Shown: positions 31,834 through 42,957 of the stretch, in pieces
Numbering within the stretch: the first letter of the stretch is position 1
Layout of the letters: each line of letters opens with the position of its first letter
DNA from: Burkholderiales bacterium
GTDB taxonomy: Bacteria > Pseudomonadota > Gammaproteobacteria > Burkholderiales > SG8-39
DNA: 64,000 nt
Direction of reading: 5' to 3'
Assembly: GCA_027493935.1 (NCBI GenBank)
Contig: JAOSJV010000011.1
Coordinates: forward strand, 776,589 to 840,588
Translations under genes and position numbers: made by a program
Notes under the pieces: generated by a model
Databases searched by the model: none
Seen by the model: only the letters and a program-made list of their open reading frames with translations
What the model was told of the DNA's origin: nothing

Positions 31834-34163
31834 TTCGCCTCCGCGCGCTCGAGCGCGAGCGCGCTTGCGTCGGCGGGCGCGCGCGCCGGCTTCCATCCCG
31901 GCAGCCGCACCTCGATGCGCGGAGCCTCGCCGCGCCACCTCGCGTCCCAGCTCACCTCGACGCGCGCCGGGCCGGGCGCGCCGGGACGATGGCCGGCGGC
32001 GGCGATGCGCACCGTCACGGGCCCGTGCGGCGTCGGCGTCGGCCCGAACGCGAGCGGCGCACTCTGCGCGAGCCACTCCGGGAAGACCCCCGCTCCGAGC
32101 ACCAGGGCGCCGGCTTCCTCGCGCACGAAGAGGGCGCGCGCCATGAGCAGCCACTCGGCCGAGGCCCAGACGTGGTGCCCGTCGCCCATGCACCCGCCGC
32201 CGGTGTGCGGGTGGATCGCCTCCGGCCACTGGCCGGTGGGCGAGGCGCGGGCCGCGACCGCGCGCACGAGCGCGCGCGCGCGCTCGTCGCCGGCGCGCAG
32301 CAGCACCTGCGCCACGTGCAGCGTGAGATACGGGTTGAGGCCCGAGTGGATCATGTCCTGGAAGAAGCACCCGCCTACGAAGCAGTGCTCGAGCAGGAAC
32401 TCGACGGTGTCGCGCAGGCGTTCGTCGTCCGGGTCGTGCAGCGCGAGCGGATAGCCGGCGGCGAGCGAGCCGATCGCACCTGCGTCCATGCGCCGGTAGG
32501 GCGAGGCGGGCATCGCCGGCCGTCCGATGCGGCGCGCCGCGCGCTCGAGGCTGCGGTCGATCGCGCGCAAGAGATCGAGCGCGGCATTCGTGAATTGGGC
32601 GGCATGCCGCGGCTGCCCCGCAGCGGCGAGCATCCCGGCGGCGGCGCGCAGCCCGGCGACCGCCCAGAAATCGTCCCAGTAGTAATAGTCGCTCGGGCCG
32701 AGGTGCTCGGCGCTGAAGCCCGCCGGCAGCAGCCCGGCGTGCGGAGCGTCGCCGTCGGCCGGCCGCCTCTTCGCGACGATCCACTCGGCGCCGCGGCGGA
32801 TCGCCTTGCGCCAGGCGCGCTTGGGCTTGCGGCCGGCGAGCTGTGCGAAGCGCCACATGATCCACAGCGCTTCGCCGTTCGAGTCCCATTCGGTCTCCTG
32901 CGAGAAGAAAAACCCGTCGCGGCGCTGGCGGTCGGGATAGGTGTCGAGCACGCGCTCGACGCGCGCCTCGAGGCCGAGGCAGAGCGCCGCGTGCAGGATG
33001 AACGCGCAGTCGCGGAACCAGAAGCGCTTGTAGGTGTACGGGCCGGGATAGACATCCTCGGGCTGCGAATGCAGCACCACGCTGCGCACCGCCGCGTCGT
33101 ACAGGTGGACGAAGCGCGCGTCGGGCACCGCGAGTTTGCAATGGCCGGCGAGCGCGGCGTGCCAGTCGTGCGCCTCCAGCCGTGCGCGCCGCCCCTTGGC
33201 CGGGGGTCCGGCGAGCGGGACCTCGACGCGCACCTCGCGAGTCTCCGCGGCCCGCACCTCGAACAGCGCCGCCGCCGTGGCGAGCCCCACGCGGCAGGCG
33301 ACCTCGCGCCGCTCGTCGGGCTCGCCCAGCCGGTGCAGGACGTCGCCGGCGTGATAGTCGGAGAAGACGTGGCGCGCCGGCGCCGTGTCGAAGCGCACGG
33401 TATGGCGCTCGTCCACGCGCCAGCCTTGTCCGGCGTCGTCGCACGCGACGCGGCGCACGAAGCTCACGCCCTCGGGGTTGTACGGCCGCAGCGCGACGGC
33501 GAGCGTGGCGCCGTGCTCGCTGCGGGCCGTGATCGCGAGCATGCAGACCGGCGCGGCGTCGAGCAACTGCACCTCGGCGCGCGCGCTGATCTGCATGCCC
33601 GCGCCGGTGCACTCGGTGAGCACTGCGGCACCGCCGACGAGGTCGAGCCGCTGGGCGACGCGATCGTGGCGCGACGGCAGCAGCCGTGCACCGTCCGCGC
33701 CGACCAGCCAGACGTCGAGCGACCAGCCATCCCAGAACGGCGTGAGCAGGCCGCGCGGATCCACGATCGGGATCTCGTCCCGGTCAGGAAGGCCGATGGC
33801 CGTCCAGTTGCGGTGCGTGAGATTGATGTGGGTGAGCGAGAAGGCGCGCGGGACGAACGAGAGGTCGTGCGGGTCGTACTGGCGCTCGACCCAATAGGGC
33901 CACACCCAATCGAGGTTGTGCTGGATCGCGGCGCTGTTCATGAGCCCGCGGGCGTGGAACGCGATGCCGGCGCGCAGGAGCTCGAGCGGCTCCTTCACCT
34001 CGACCGGCTGGGCGAAGCTTTCGAGCCGCGCGAGCAGCTCGACCGGATCGACCAGCCCGCGCGACCGGGCGACCCGGCTCACCAGCTGCCGCCAGGGAAA
34101 CCACCTCAGCCACATCGCCCGCTCTCGGCGTCGCTCGGTCGCGTCATAGCCCCAGGCCAGCAT
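31830..34163 (-). CDS. GH15/amylo-alpha-1,6-glucosidase-like (six-hairpin) glycosidase
   Basis: PGPYTYKRFWFRDCAFILHAAL, YYYWDDFWAVAGL, GGGCMGDGHHVWASAEW. Confidence 0.7.
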   Translation of the reverse strand: MLAWGYDATERRRERAMWLRWFPWRQLVSRVARSRGLVDPVELLARLESFAQPVEVKEPLELLRAGIAFHARGLMNSAAIQHNLDWVWPYWVERQYDPHDLSFVPRAFSLTHINLTHRNWTAIGLPDRDEIPIVDPRGLLTPFWDGWSLDVWLVGADGARLLPSRHDRVAQRLDLVGGAAVLTECTGAGMQISARAEVQLLDAAPVCMLAITARSEHGATLAVALRPYNPEGVSFVRRVACDDAGQGWRVDERHTVRFDTAPARHVFSDYHAGDVLHRLGEPDERREVACRVGLATAAALFEVRAAETREVRVEVPLAGPPAKGRRARLEAHDWHAALAGHCKLAVPDARFVHLYDAAVRSVVLHSQPEDVYPGPYTYKRFWFRDCAFILHAALCLGLEARVERVLDTYPDRQRRDGFFFSQETEWDSNGEALWIMWRFAQLAGRKPKRAWRKAIRRGAEWIVAKRRPADGDAPHAGLLPAGFSAEHLGPSDYYYWDDFWAVAGLRAAAGMLAAAGQPRHAAQFTNAALDLLRAIDRSLERAARRIGRPAMPASPYRRMDAGAIGSLAAGYPLALHDPDDERLRDTVEFLLEHCFVGGCFFQDMIHSGLNPYLTLHVAQVLLRAGDERARALVRAVAARASPTGQWPEAIHPHTGGGCMGDGHHVWASAEWLLMARALFVREEAGALVLGAGVFPEWLAQSAPLAFGPTPTPHGPVTVRIAAAGHRPGAPGPARVEVSWDARWRGEAPRIEVRLPGWKPARAPADASALALERAEAK

Positions 34164-34376
34164 ACAGCACTCCCGCGCGCCGCTCGCGCGGTTCGGACGA
34201 CGGGGCTACCGGCCGTTGGCCGTCGGCGTCGGAGGAAAACCGGATTCGTGCTCCGCGCGCGCCGGGGCCGTCCTGCAGCGCGCGAACGAGCGCACGTTTC
34301 TCACGCCACGGGGCTTGAAGCCGTCCCGGCTTTCGGGGCACCATGATGGGCGTATGGACCGAGCCCGGGAGGGGAG

Positions 34377-34700
34377 ATGAGCCGCATCGGTATCGCTCTG
34401 CTGTTCGGCCTGCTGTCGCTGCAAGCGGCGGCGGCCTGCTACACGGTGTTCGACAAGCAGGACCGGATCATCTATCGCGACACGGCCACCCCGGTCGACC
34501 TGTCCGGCTCGATCGTCGACGCCGTGCGGGCGAGGTTTCCCGGCGCCTACTTGGTGATCTCGGGCGAGACCCAGAACTGCGTCCCGGTGGTGCCGGGAAG
34601 CCCCGTCGACACGCGCGGCATCGCGTCGGCCGCGTCCGGCCCGCGGCGCCGACGCCCATCACCCGCAGTGACCCGCGCGCCCGCGGGCGCGTCCTCGAGG
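34377..34700 (+). CDS. Small secreted protein; C-terminus uncertain
   Basis: Signal peptide MSRIGIALLFGLLSLQAAAACYTVFDKQDRIIYRD; downstream frame looks non-coding. Confidence 0.5.
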
Positions 34701-34706
34701 ACCACT

Positions 34707-35186
34707 TCAGCGCCGCCGCGCGCGCTTGGCGGGCTTGCGCGCCGCCGTGCGCTTGGCGGGAGGCGCCGCGCGTTCGCGGACTCTTGCCGCCGCGGCCGGC
34801 GCCGCGCGTGCGGCGACCACCTCCACCTCGACCAGGTACTCCGGCTTCACCAGCGCGCTCACCACGACCAGCGTGGAGGCCGGGCGGTGATCGCCCAGGT
34901 GCCTTGCGCGCGCCGCGGCGTATCCGGGAAAGTGGTCGAGCCGCGTGAGGTACTGGTTGACCTTCACGATGTCCGCGACGCGCATGCTCGCCGCGGCGAG
35001 GACCGCCGCGACGTTCTGCCAGGCGACCTCGGTCTGGCCCTCGATCGTCGCGGGCACCGAGCCGTCCTTCGCCAGGCCGATCTGTCCGGCGACGTAGAGC
35101 CAGCGCGCGTTCGGCGGGACCTCGGCGCCGTGCGAGTACGTGCCGATCGGCGGCGCGATCCTGGACGGGTTGTGCAGCTTCGTCAT
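34707..35186 (-). CDS. RidA family protein with basic C-terminal tail
   Basis: GTYSHGAEVPPNARWLYVAGQIGLAKDGSVPATIEGQTEVAWQNVAAVLAAA; tail KRTAARKPAKRARRR. Confidence 0.88.
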   Translation of the reverse strand: MTKLHNPSRIAPPIGTYSHGAEVPPNARWLYVAGQIGLAKDGSVPATIEGQTEVAWQNVAAVLAAASMRVADIVKVNQYLTRLDHFPGYAAARARHLGDHRPASTLVVVSALVKPEYLVEVEVVAARAAPAAAARVRERAAPPAKRTAARKPAKRARRR

Positions 35187-35340
35187 CGTGTCCTCCGTGT
35201 GCGCGCAGGGCGACGCGCCCCGGCAAGATCATCCTCTCGGCCCGGCGCGAAGTAAACGGGGCGCGCGCGACCGCGGTCTAGCGGAGCCGCCGCCGGGTCG
35301 CGATCGGCAGCCGCAGCGACCGGCCGTGGCCGTCCCGGTA

Positions 35341-35796
35341 TCAGCCGGACCCGGCGTCGCGCGCGCGGAGCTTCGCCGCGATGTAGGCGCTCGGCGGCAC
35401 GTGCAGGAGGCCCGCGAGCTTGCGGATCGTGTGCTGCTCGTAGGCCGAGAGCTCGGCGTCGGCGTAGGCCACGCGCCACATGAGCTCGACGATGCGCTCC
35501 TTCTGCGCCTGCGAGAAGCGCGCGTTGACGAGCGAGGTGAACTGGTAGTAGTCGGTGGCCTGGGCGGCTTCCTGCTCGGCGAGCGCGACCAGCGTCGCGG
35601 CCTCGGCGTCCGAGAGGCCGAACTTCTCGCGCACCGCGCGCAGCACCACCGCGCGCGCCGCCTCGGCGACGCCACGGTCGAGGCGCACCACCTCCAAGAG
35701 CAGCGCCGCGGTGGCGAGCTCGATCGTGTGGCGCGCCCCGGCCTGTTCCGGCGCCTCGATATGCTTCTCGAAGAAGTCCCGGATCGCGGCGAGCAT
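35341..35796 (-). CDS. TerB-like tellurite resistance domain protein
   Basis: IELATAALLLEVVRLDRGVAEAARAVVLRAVREKFGLSDAEA...MWRVAYADAELSAYEQHTIRKLAGLLHVP. Confidence 0.85.
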   Translation of the reverse strand: MLAAIRDFFEKHIEAPEQAGARHTIELATAALLLEVVRLDRGVAEAARAVVLRAVREKFGLSDAEAATLVALAEQEAAQATDYYQFTSLVNARFSQAQKERIVELMWRVAYADAELSAYEQHTIRKLAGLLHVPPSAYIAAKLRARDAGSG

Positions 35797-35852
35797 GAAT
35801 GAATGAGACAGCGCGGTCCGGCCCGAGTTTCTCCGCGGCCGGCGCGCGTCCG

Positions 35853-36556
<704 letters not shown>

Positions 36557-36560
<4 letters not shown>

Positions 36561-37330
36561 GTCTCCGCCGCGGCGGCGCCGAGGTAGGCCTCGATGACGC
36601 GCGGGTCGTTGCGCACCTCCTCGGCGGTGCCCTCGGTGAGCTTCTTCCCGTAGTCGAGCACGACGATGTGGTCGGACACGCCCATCACCAGGCGCATGTT
36701 GTGTTCGACCAGGATTACGGTGACGCCGGCGGTGGCGAGGCGCTTGATGAGCTCGTCGATCGCCGCGGTCTCGGTCGGGTTGAGCCCCGCGGCCGGCTCG
36801 TCGAGCAGCACGAGCTTCGGGCGCGCGGCGAGCGCGCGGGCGATCTCGAGGCGTTTCAGCGCGCCGTAGGGCAGCGCGTCGGCCGGCGCAGCGGCGTACT
36901 CCTCGACGCCGACGAAGCGCATCAGCTCGAGCGCCTGCGCGCGGTAGGCGTCCTCGGCGGCAGTGCGCCCGGGCAGCCGCAGCAGCGCCGCGGCGAGCCC
37001 GCAGCGCGCGTGCAGGTGCCCGCCGACCAGCACGTTCTCGAGCGCGCTCATGTTGAAGAAGATCTGCAGGTTCTGGAACGTGCGCGCGATGCCCGCCGCG
37101 GCGAACCGGTGCGGCGCGGTGCCGGTGAGGTCGCGCCCGTCGTAGACGATGCGCCCGGCGCTCGGTGCATAGATGCCGTTCAGCAGGTTGAGCAGTGTCG
37201 TCTTGCCGGCGCCGTTCGGCCCGATGATCGAGTGCACGCTGCCCGGACGCACGTCGAAGCTCACGTCGTCGACCGCCTTCAGGCCGCCGAAGTCCTTCGC
37301 CAGCCCCCTGCACCGCGAGCAGGCTCACCG
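36557..37330 (-). CDS. livG: LivG-type ATP-binding protein; frameshift near 37300
   Basis: SIIGPNGAGKTTLLNLLNGIYAPSAGRI, GIARTFQNLQIF; N-term in second frame. Confidence 0.92.
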
Positions 37331-38272
37331 GCGCCTCCGTGCGAGCGCGTCGGCGATGGTCGGTACCAGGCCGCGCGGCAGGTAGATCATGCACAGCATG
37401 AGCACCGCGCCGAACACCATCATCTCGTAGTCCTTGAGCAGCGTCAGGACCTGCGGCAGCGTGGTGAGGACCGCGGCCCCGATCACCGCGCCGAAGGTCG
37501 ATGCCAAGCCGCCGAGTACGACCATGGTGACCAGTTCGATCGAGTGGAGGAAGGAGGCCTTGGCGGGGGTGATGAAGCCCGCGTAGTACGCGGTGAGGCT
37601 GCCGGCGACGGCGGCGAAGACCGCCGAGATGACGAACGCGAGCACCTTGTAGCGGGCGGGATCGACGCCGGCGACCTGCGCCGCGACCTCCGAGCCGTGC
37701 AGCGCGCGCAGTGCCCGGCCCGCGGGCGAATCGATCAGGTTGAGCGAGAGCCATACCGCGAGCGCGAGCGCGGCGCCGATCACCCAGTACCACACGCGTT
37801 CGCCGGCGAGCGTGAAGCCGAGGACCGCGAATGGCGCCACCGCCATGCCGTCGGGTCCGCCGGTGACGCGGTCCTCGGTGGCGATGACGATCGAGATGAT
37901 GATGCCCATGCCGAGCGTCGCCATCGCGAGGTAATGCCCGCGCAGCTTCAGGATCGGCCGGCCGACGAGGTACGCGAGCGCCGCCGCGCCGGCGGTCGAT
38001 GCGACGAGCGCCGCAGCGGGCGGCCAGCCGTAGCGCACGGTGAGGATCGCCGAGCCGTACGCGCCGAGCCCGTAGAACCCGGCGTGGCCGAGGCTGATCT
38101 GGCCGGCATAGCCGATCAGCAGGTTGAGGCCGACGCAGACGATGGCGTTCAGCCCGACCACGATCGCGACTTCGTAGTGGTAGTTGTTGGTGAGCGCGAG
38201 CGGCAGGAGCGCGACCACGGCCACCAGCGCGGCGAGACCGCCGGTGCGCGCCCGCGCGAGCCGTGCGAGCAT
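37325..38272 (-). CDS. livM: Branched-chain amino acid ABC permease LivM
   Basis: VGLNLLIGYAGQISLGHAGFYGLGAYGSA. Confidence 0.94.
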   Translation of the reverse strand: MLARLARARTGGLAALVAVVALLPLALTNNYHYEVAIVVGLNAIVCVGLNLLIGYAGQISLGHAGFYGLGAYGSAILTVRYGWPPAAALVASTAGAAALAYLVGRPILKLRGHYLAMATLGMGIIISIVIATEDRVTGGPDGMAVAPFAVLGFTLAGERVWYWVIGAALALAVWLSLNLIDSPAGRALRALHGSEVAAQVAGVDPARYKVLAFVISAVFAAVAGSLTAYYAGFITPAKASFLHSIELVTMVVLGGLASTFGAVIGAAVLTTLPQVLTLLKDYEMMVFGAVLMLCMIYLPRGLVPTIADALARRRR

Positions 38273-38274
38273 CG

Positions 38275-39149
38275 TCACACCCGCTCGGCCGAGCGCGCCG
38301 CGAACAGGCCGCTCGGCCGGACGAAGAGCACCGCGAGCATGATCACGAACGCGAACACGTCCTTGTAGGCCGACGAGATGAAGCCTGCGCCGAGGCTCTC
38401 GAGGATGCCGAGGGCGAGGCCGCCCACGACCGCGCCGGCGCCGCTGCCCAGTCCGCCGAGGATCGCCGCGGCGAAGCCCTTCAGCGCGAGCATCAGGCCG
38501 ACGTCGTAGGAGGTGAGCGTGATCGGGGCGGTGAGGATCCCCGCCATCGCCCCGACCGCGGCCGAGAGCCCGAAGGCGAGCAGCAGCACGTGACGCACCC
38601 GGATGCCGACGAGCTCGGCGGCGAGCCGGTTGTGCGAGGCGGCGAGCATCGCCTTGCCGGCGAGCGTGCGGCCGAAGAACCAGCCGAGCGCGGTGACGAT
38701 CGCGATCGTCACGCCGATCACCCACAGGCTCTGCGGCAGGATCGTCGCGCCGAGCACCGCGATCGGTGCATCGCCGGTGAACGGCTGAGCGCGTGGAAGT
38801 TCTTGTCCCAGACGAGCTGCGCCAGCCCGCGCAGGAAGATCGAGGCGCCGATGGTGATGATGATCAGCGTGACCACCGAGGCGCCGCGCGCGCGCTCGAT
38901 CGCGAGCTTCTCGAGCGCGAGCCCGACCGCCGCGGCGACGAGCACGGCGAGCGCGATCGCGAGCGGCAGCGGCACGCCGCCGTCGACCAGCGAGACCGTG
39001 GTCATGCCGCCGATCATCACGAACTCGCCCTGGGCGAAGTTGATGACGTGGCTCGCGTTGTAGATGATCGAGAAGCCGAGCGCGACCAGCGCGTAGATCG
39101 CGCCGATCGTCACGCCAGTGAGCAGGTACTGGGTGAGCTGCGCGCCCAT
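38275..39149 (-). CDS. livH: Branched-chain amino acid ABC permease LivH; frameshift near 38790
   Basis: YLLTGVTIGAIYALVALGFSIIYNASHVINFAQGEFVMIGG; C-terminal half in second frame. Confidence 0.92.
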
Positions 39150-39216
39150 CGGAGCGGGGCGCGCGGCCCGGACGGGGGCCGCGCGCCTCTGGTGGGGGTG
39201 GGGATGCGGCGCGCGG

Positions 39217-40374
39217 CTACTTGACGAGCGCCCAGTCGCCGTTCTTGACCTCGAGCATGCGGAAGGCGGTGAGGTCGAGGCCCATGTGGTCGGCCGGCGA
39301 CATGTTCACGACGCCGGCGGTGCCCATGAAGCCCTTGATGCCCTCGAGCGCGTCGCGCACCTTGGCCTTGTCGGTCGTGCCGGCGCGCTTCATCGCCTCG
39401 ACCACCAGCATCAGGCCGTCGTAGGCGTGGCCGCCGAAGGTCGACACATCCTGCTTGAAGCGCTCCTCGTAGGCGCGCTTGTATCCGACCACCACCTTCT
39501 TCTGCGGGTCGGCGTCGGGCAGGGTCTCGGCGACGAGCAGCGCCGCCGCGGGCAGCCGCACGCCCTCGGCCGCCGGACCGGCAAGCTTGATGAACTCCTT
39601 CGAGGCGACGCCGTGCGACTGGTACAGCGGCACGGTGAGGCCGATCTGGCGGAAGTTCTTGGTGACGATCGCCGGACCCTGGCCGAAGCCGGCGTTCAGC
39701 ACCGCCTGCACGCCGGCGGTGTTCTTGATCTTGGTGAGCTGGGCGGTCATGTCGGTGTCGCCGCCGCCGTAGGTCTCGTCGGCGAGGACCTCGATCTTGT
39801 AGTTCGGCGCCACCTTCAGGCACTGGCCGCGCATCGACTTGTCGAAGCCGCCCGAGCCCGAGATCAGCGCGATTTTCGAGATCTTTCGCGCCTGCATGTC
39901 GACGAAGATCTTCTCGCACGCCATGCGGTCGGTGTGCGGCGTCTTGAACACCCACTTCTTCACCGGCTCGATGATCACCACCGCACCGGCGAGTGAGACG
40001 AACGGCACGCCGGCCTGCTCGACCAGCGGCACCACCGCCATGGTCTCGCCGGTGGTGCTGCCGCCGACGATCGCGTCGACCGCATCCTGCTCGATCAGGC
40101 GCTTGGCGAAGGTGCGCGCCTTCTCGGCGTCGCCGCCGGAGTCGTAGGAGACGAGCTGGAGCTTGCGCCCGAGCACGCCGCCCGCGGCGTTGATGCGCTC
40201 GACGTAGAGCTCGAGGGTCTTCTGCTCGGGGTCGCCGAGGAAGGCCGCCGGGCCGGTGACTGACAGGAACGCGCCGATCTTGATGGGCGCCTGGGCCATC
40301 GCGGCGGCGGCGCCGAAGGCGAGGCTCGCGGCGAGCGCGGCGCGCGTGAAATGCTTCAGTGTGAACGTGGACAT
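39217..40374 (-). CDS. livK: Liv-type ABC substrate-binding protein
   Basis: Signal peptide; IKIGAFLSVTGPAAFLGDPEQKTLELYVERINAAGGVLGRKLQLVSYDSGGD. Confidence 0.93.
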   Translation of the reverse strand: MSTFTLKHFTRAALAASLAFGAAAAMAQAPIKIGAFLSVTGPAAFLGDPEQKTLELYVERINAAGGVLGRKLQLVSYDSGGDAEKARTFAKRLIEQDAVDAIVGGSTTGETMAVVPLVEQAGVPFVSLAGAVVIIEPVKKWVFKTPHTDRMACEKIFVDMQARKISKIALISGSGGFDKSMRGQCLKVAPNYKIEVLADETYGGGDTDMTAQLTKIKNTAGVQAVLNAGFGQGPAIVTKNFRQIGLTVPLYQSHGVASKEFIKLAGPAAEGVRLPAAALLVAETLPDADPQKKVVVGYKRAYEERFKQDVSTFGGHAYDGLMLVVEAMKRAGTTDKAKVRDALEGIKGFMGTAGVVNMSPADHMGLDLTAFRMLEVKNGDWALVK

Positions 40375-40630
40375 CGTGCAATATCCTCCAAGAGTCCTGC
40401 GGGACGACGGGGAAGGCGGCGGCTTTGCGGGCGCGTGGCAACCGACGGCACGCGCGCGGCCGCCCGAGCCGTCAATCTATGCGCACCCGCTGGCTCCGGA
40501 CTTTGATCTGGGTTGGATTTCCCGCGCCCGCGGCCTGCCGCCCCGCTGCGCGGGCGCCGTGCGGACGCGGCCGACGCGTTTCCCGCACCCTGTTAGACTC
40601 GCGCCTCGGTCCGGAACGAGGGGAGCCCCG

Positions 40631-42252
40631 ATGCGAGTTTTTCTGGTGCACGTGCGGGACCCCAGTTCTACGCCATCCCGGATGCGAGGCGCGCCAAGAA
40701 CGGCCGCCTGCGCGTGATGGGGTTTCCGCCGATCGGCATCATGTCGCTCTCGTCGGTGCTCAAGCGCGCCGGGCACGAGGTGGTGATGTTCGACCAGGCG
40801 AACCCGGAGACGCCGAACGAGATCATCATCGAGGAGATCCGGCGCCAGCGGCCGGCGCTCGTCGGTCTGAGCTTCCTCTCGACCACCAGCTATCCGTACG
40901 CGAAGCTGCTCGCGCGCCAGATCCGGGCCGCCGATGCGAACGTCAAGCTCGCTTTCGGCGGGGTCTTCGCGTCGCTCAACGCGCAGCTCGTCAAGCTGCA
41001 GGTGCCCGAAGTCGACTTCGTGTGCCGCGGCGACGGCGAGCAGCTCATCCTCGACCTCGTCGAGCGCCTGGACGATCCGGCCGCGGTCGCCGGCGTGACC
41101 TGGCAGGAAAGGGGCGGCCGGCTGCGTCACAACGTGAACCGGCCGCTCGACCGCGACCTCGACCAGTGGCCGTTTCCGGACCGCGAAAGCCTCGCGCTCG
41201 ACTTCGTCGAGTCGATGCCGCTCGACGTGCCGGCGGTGCTCTCGCTCGAGCGCTTCACGACGATGCAGACCTCGCGCGGCTGCCCGTGGCCGTGCGTGTT
41301 CTGCGACATCCCGGTGTTCAACGAGGGCAAGTGGCGCTCGCGCAGCCCCGAGCACGTGATCGCAGAGATGAGGCAGCTGCAGGCCGACGGCTACGGCGCC
41401 GTGTACTTCGTCGACGATCACTTCCTGCTCCAGCCCAAGCGCATCCAGGCGATCTGCAAGGGCATCGGCGACAACGACATCCGCATCCAGTGGGGCTGCG
41501 AGGGCCGCGTCGACTCGACCTGCATGGAGCTCTTCCCGGCGATGGCGAAGGCGCACTGCCGTACGCTCATGTTCGGGCTGGAGAGCGGCAGCCAGCGGGT
41601 GCTCGACCGCCTCAACAAGGAGCAGACCCTGGAGGAGGCGGAGCGCGCGGTCACCAAGGCGAAGGACTCGGGCATCCAGATCGTGCACGGGTTCTTCGTG
41701 GTCGGCTGCCCGGACGAGACCGAGGCGGACATGCGCGAGACGTTCCGCTTCGCCTCGCGCCTGCGTATCGACACGTTCGGTTTCAACCGCCTGTGCGTCT
41801 ACCGCGGCACGCCGCTCTGGCAGGAGTACGTGCGCCGCGGCCTGGTGGACGACGCAGCCGACTGGTACAAGTACTTCAAGTGCTCGTCGATCGACCCGAC
41901 CGTGCTGCCGGGCGAGACGATCCACCGCATCCGGCAGGAGGGGCTGCGCAAGCTGATCGTATACAAGCTCGCGCGCTACCCGGTCCAGGCGTTCAAGCTG
42001 CTGTACCGGTTCTTCCGCCACATGCCGGCGGGCGACGTGCTGCGCCTGCTCTCGAAGCCGTTCCTCGGACCCAAGGGCGGCATGACGAACGCGGAAGTCG
42101 TCTCGCGCGCGGTCGAGCACGCCGAGCTCAAGAGCGACGCGGCCTGGCTCACGCAGGTCTCCGACGAGGCGCTCGAGCACGCGATGCACGAGTCGCGCGC
42201 CGAGCGCGCGCGCATCCAGGCGGCGGCCGAAGCCGAGCGCCGGGCCGCGTAG
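40631..42252 (+). CDS. B12-binding-domain radical SAM protein; frameshift near 40665
   Basis: TMQTSRGCPWPCVFCDIPVF (CxxxCxxC); N-term MRVFLVHVRDP...QFYAIPDARRAKNGRLRVMGFPPIGIMSLSSVLKRAGHEV recovered by adding one C. Confidence 0.9.
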
Positions 42253-42255
42253 CCG

Positions 42256-42867
42256 CTACGCCGGCACGCGCCGGAACGGCACGTGCTCGGGCGCGGTGGA
42301 GCCGCCCGAGACGATGAACCGCATCGCCTCCTCGAGGGTCCAGTCGGTGGGCACCACGTCCTCGACCGGGACGATCTCGGTGTAGCCCGAGGTCGGGTTG
42401 GGCGAGGTGGGCACGTACACGACCGCGAGCTCGCGGCCGGTGGCCGGATCGGCCACCGTGCGCATCACGAGCGCCACGGCGAGCATCTCCTTGCAGGGGA
42501 ACCCGATCAGCACCACGCGCTGCGCGCCGTCGGGCTTGGCGTGGAACGCGCCGACCAGCTTCTTGGTCGCGCCGTAGATCGCCTTGACGAGCGGGATGCG
42601 GTCGAGCAGGCCCTCGAGCGACTCGAGCAGCTTGCGCCCGAGCACGCGCGTGGTGGCCCAGCCGAGGACATAAAGCGCCAGCAGCATGCTGACGATCGCA
42701 AGGGACCATTCGAACCACGGGTCGAGCAGCATCTCGTAGGCGCCCGGCCACACGCGATCGAGCACCGGCGCGAGCGCGATCACCCACGGCCGGCCGAGCT
42801 GGGAGAGCTGGGTCAGCAGGAAGTTGAACACCACCCAGGTGATCCACAGCGGCAGCAGCGCGACCAC
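42256..42867 (-). CDS. DUF502 family membrane protein (start uncertain)
   Basis: VALLPLWITWVVFNFLL; IPLVKAIYGATKKLVGAF; VVYVPTSPNPTSGYTEIVP. Confidence 0.9.
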   Translation of the reverse strand: MVALLPLWITWVVFNFLLTQLSQLGRPWVIALAPVLDRVWPGAYEMLLDPWFEWSLAIVSMLLALYVLGWATTRVLGRKLLESLEGLLDRIPLVKAIYGATKKLVGAFHAKPDGAQRVVLIGFPCKEMLAVALVMRTVADPATGRELAVVYVPTSPNPTSGYTEIVPVEDVVPTDWTLEEAMRFIVSGGSTAPEHVPFRRVPA

Positions 42868-42957
42868 ACCGGCGATCGGGATACCGCTGCGCGTGCGGGA
42901 AGAACCATCGATTCGGTTCGCGAGCCATCACTGACCTCCTTGACTCCGGCTGCCCGG

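Noticed and set aside
35341-35796. Tellurite resistance (ter) operon
   Set aside because: Single TerB-like gene with no other ter genes nearby; TerB domains are common in unrelated contexts
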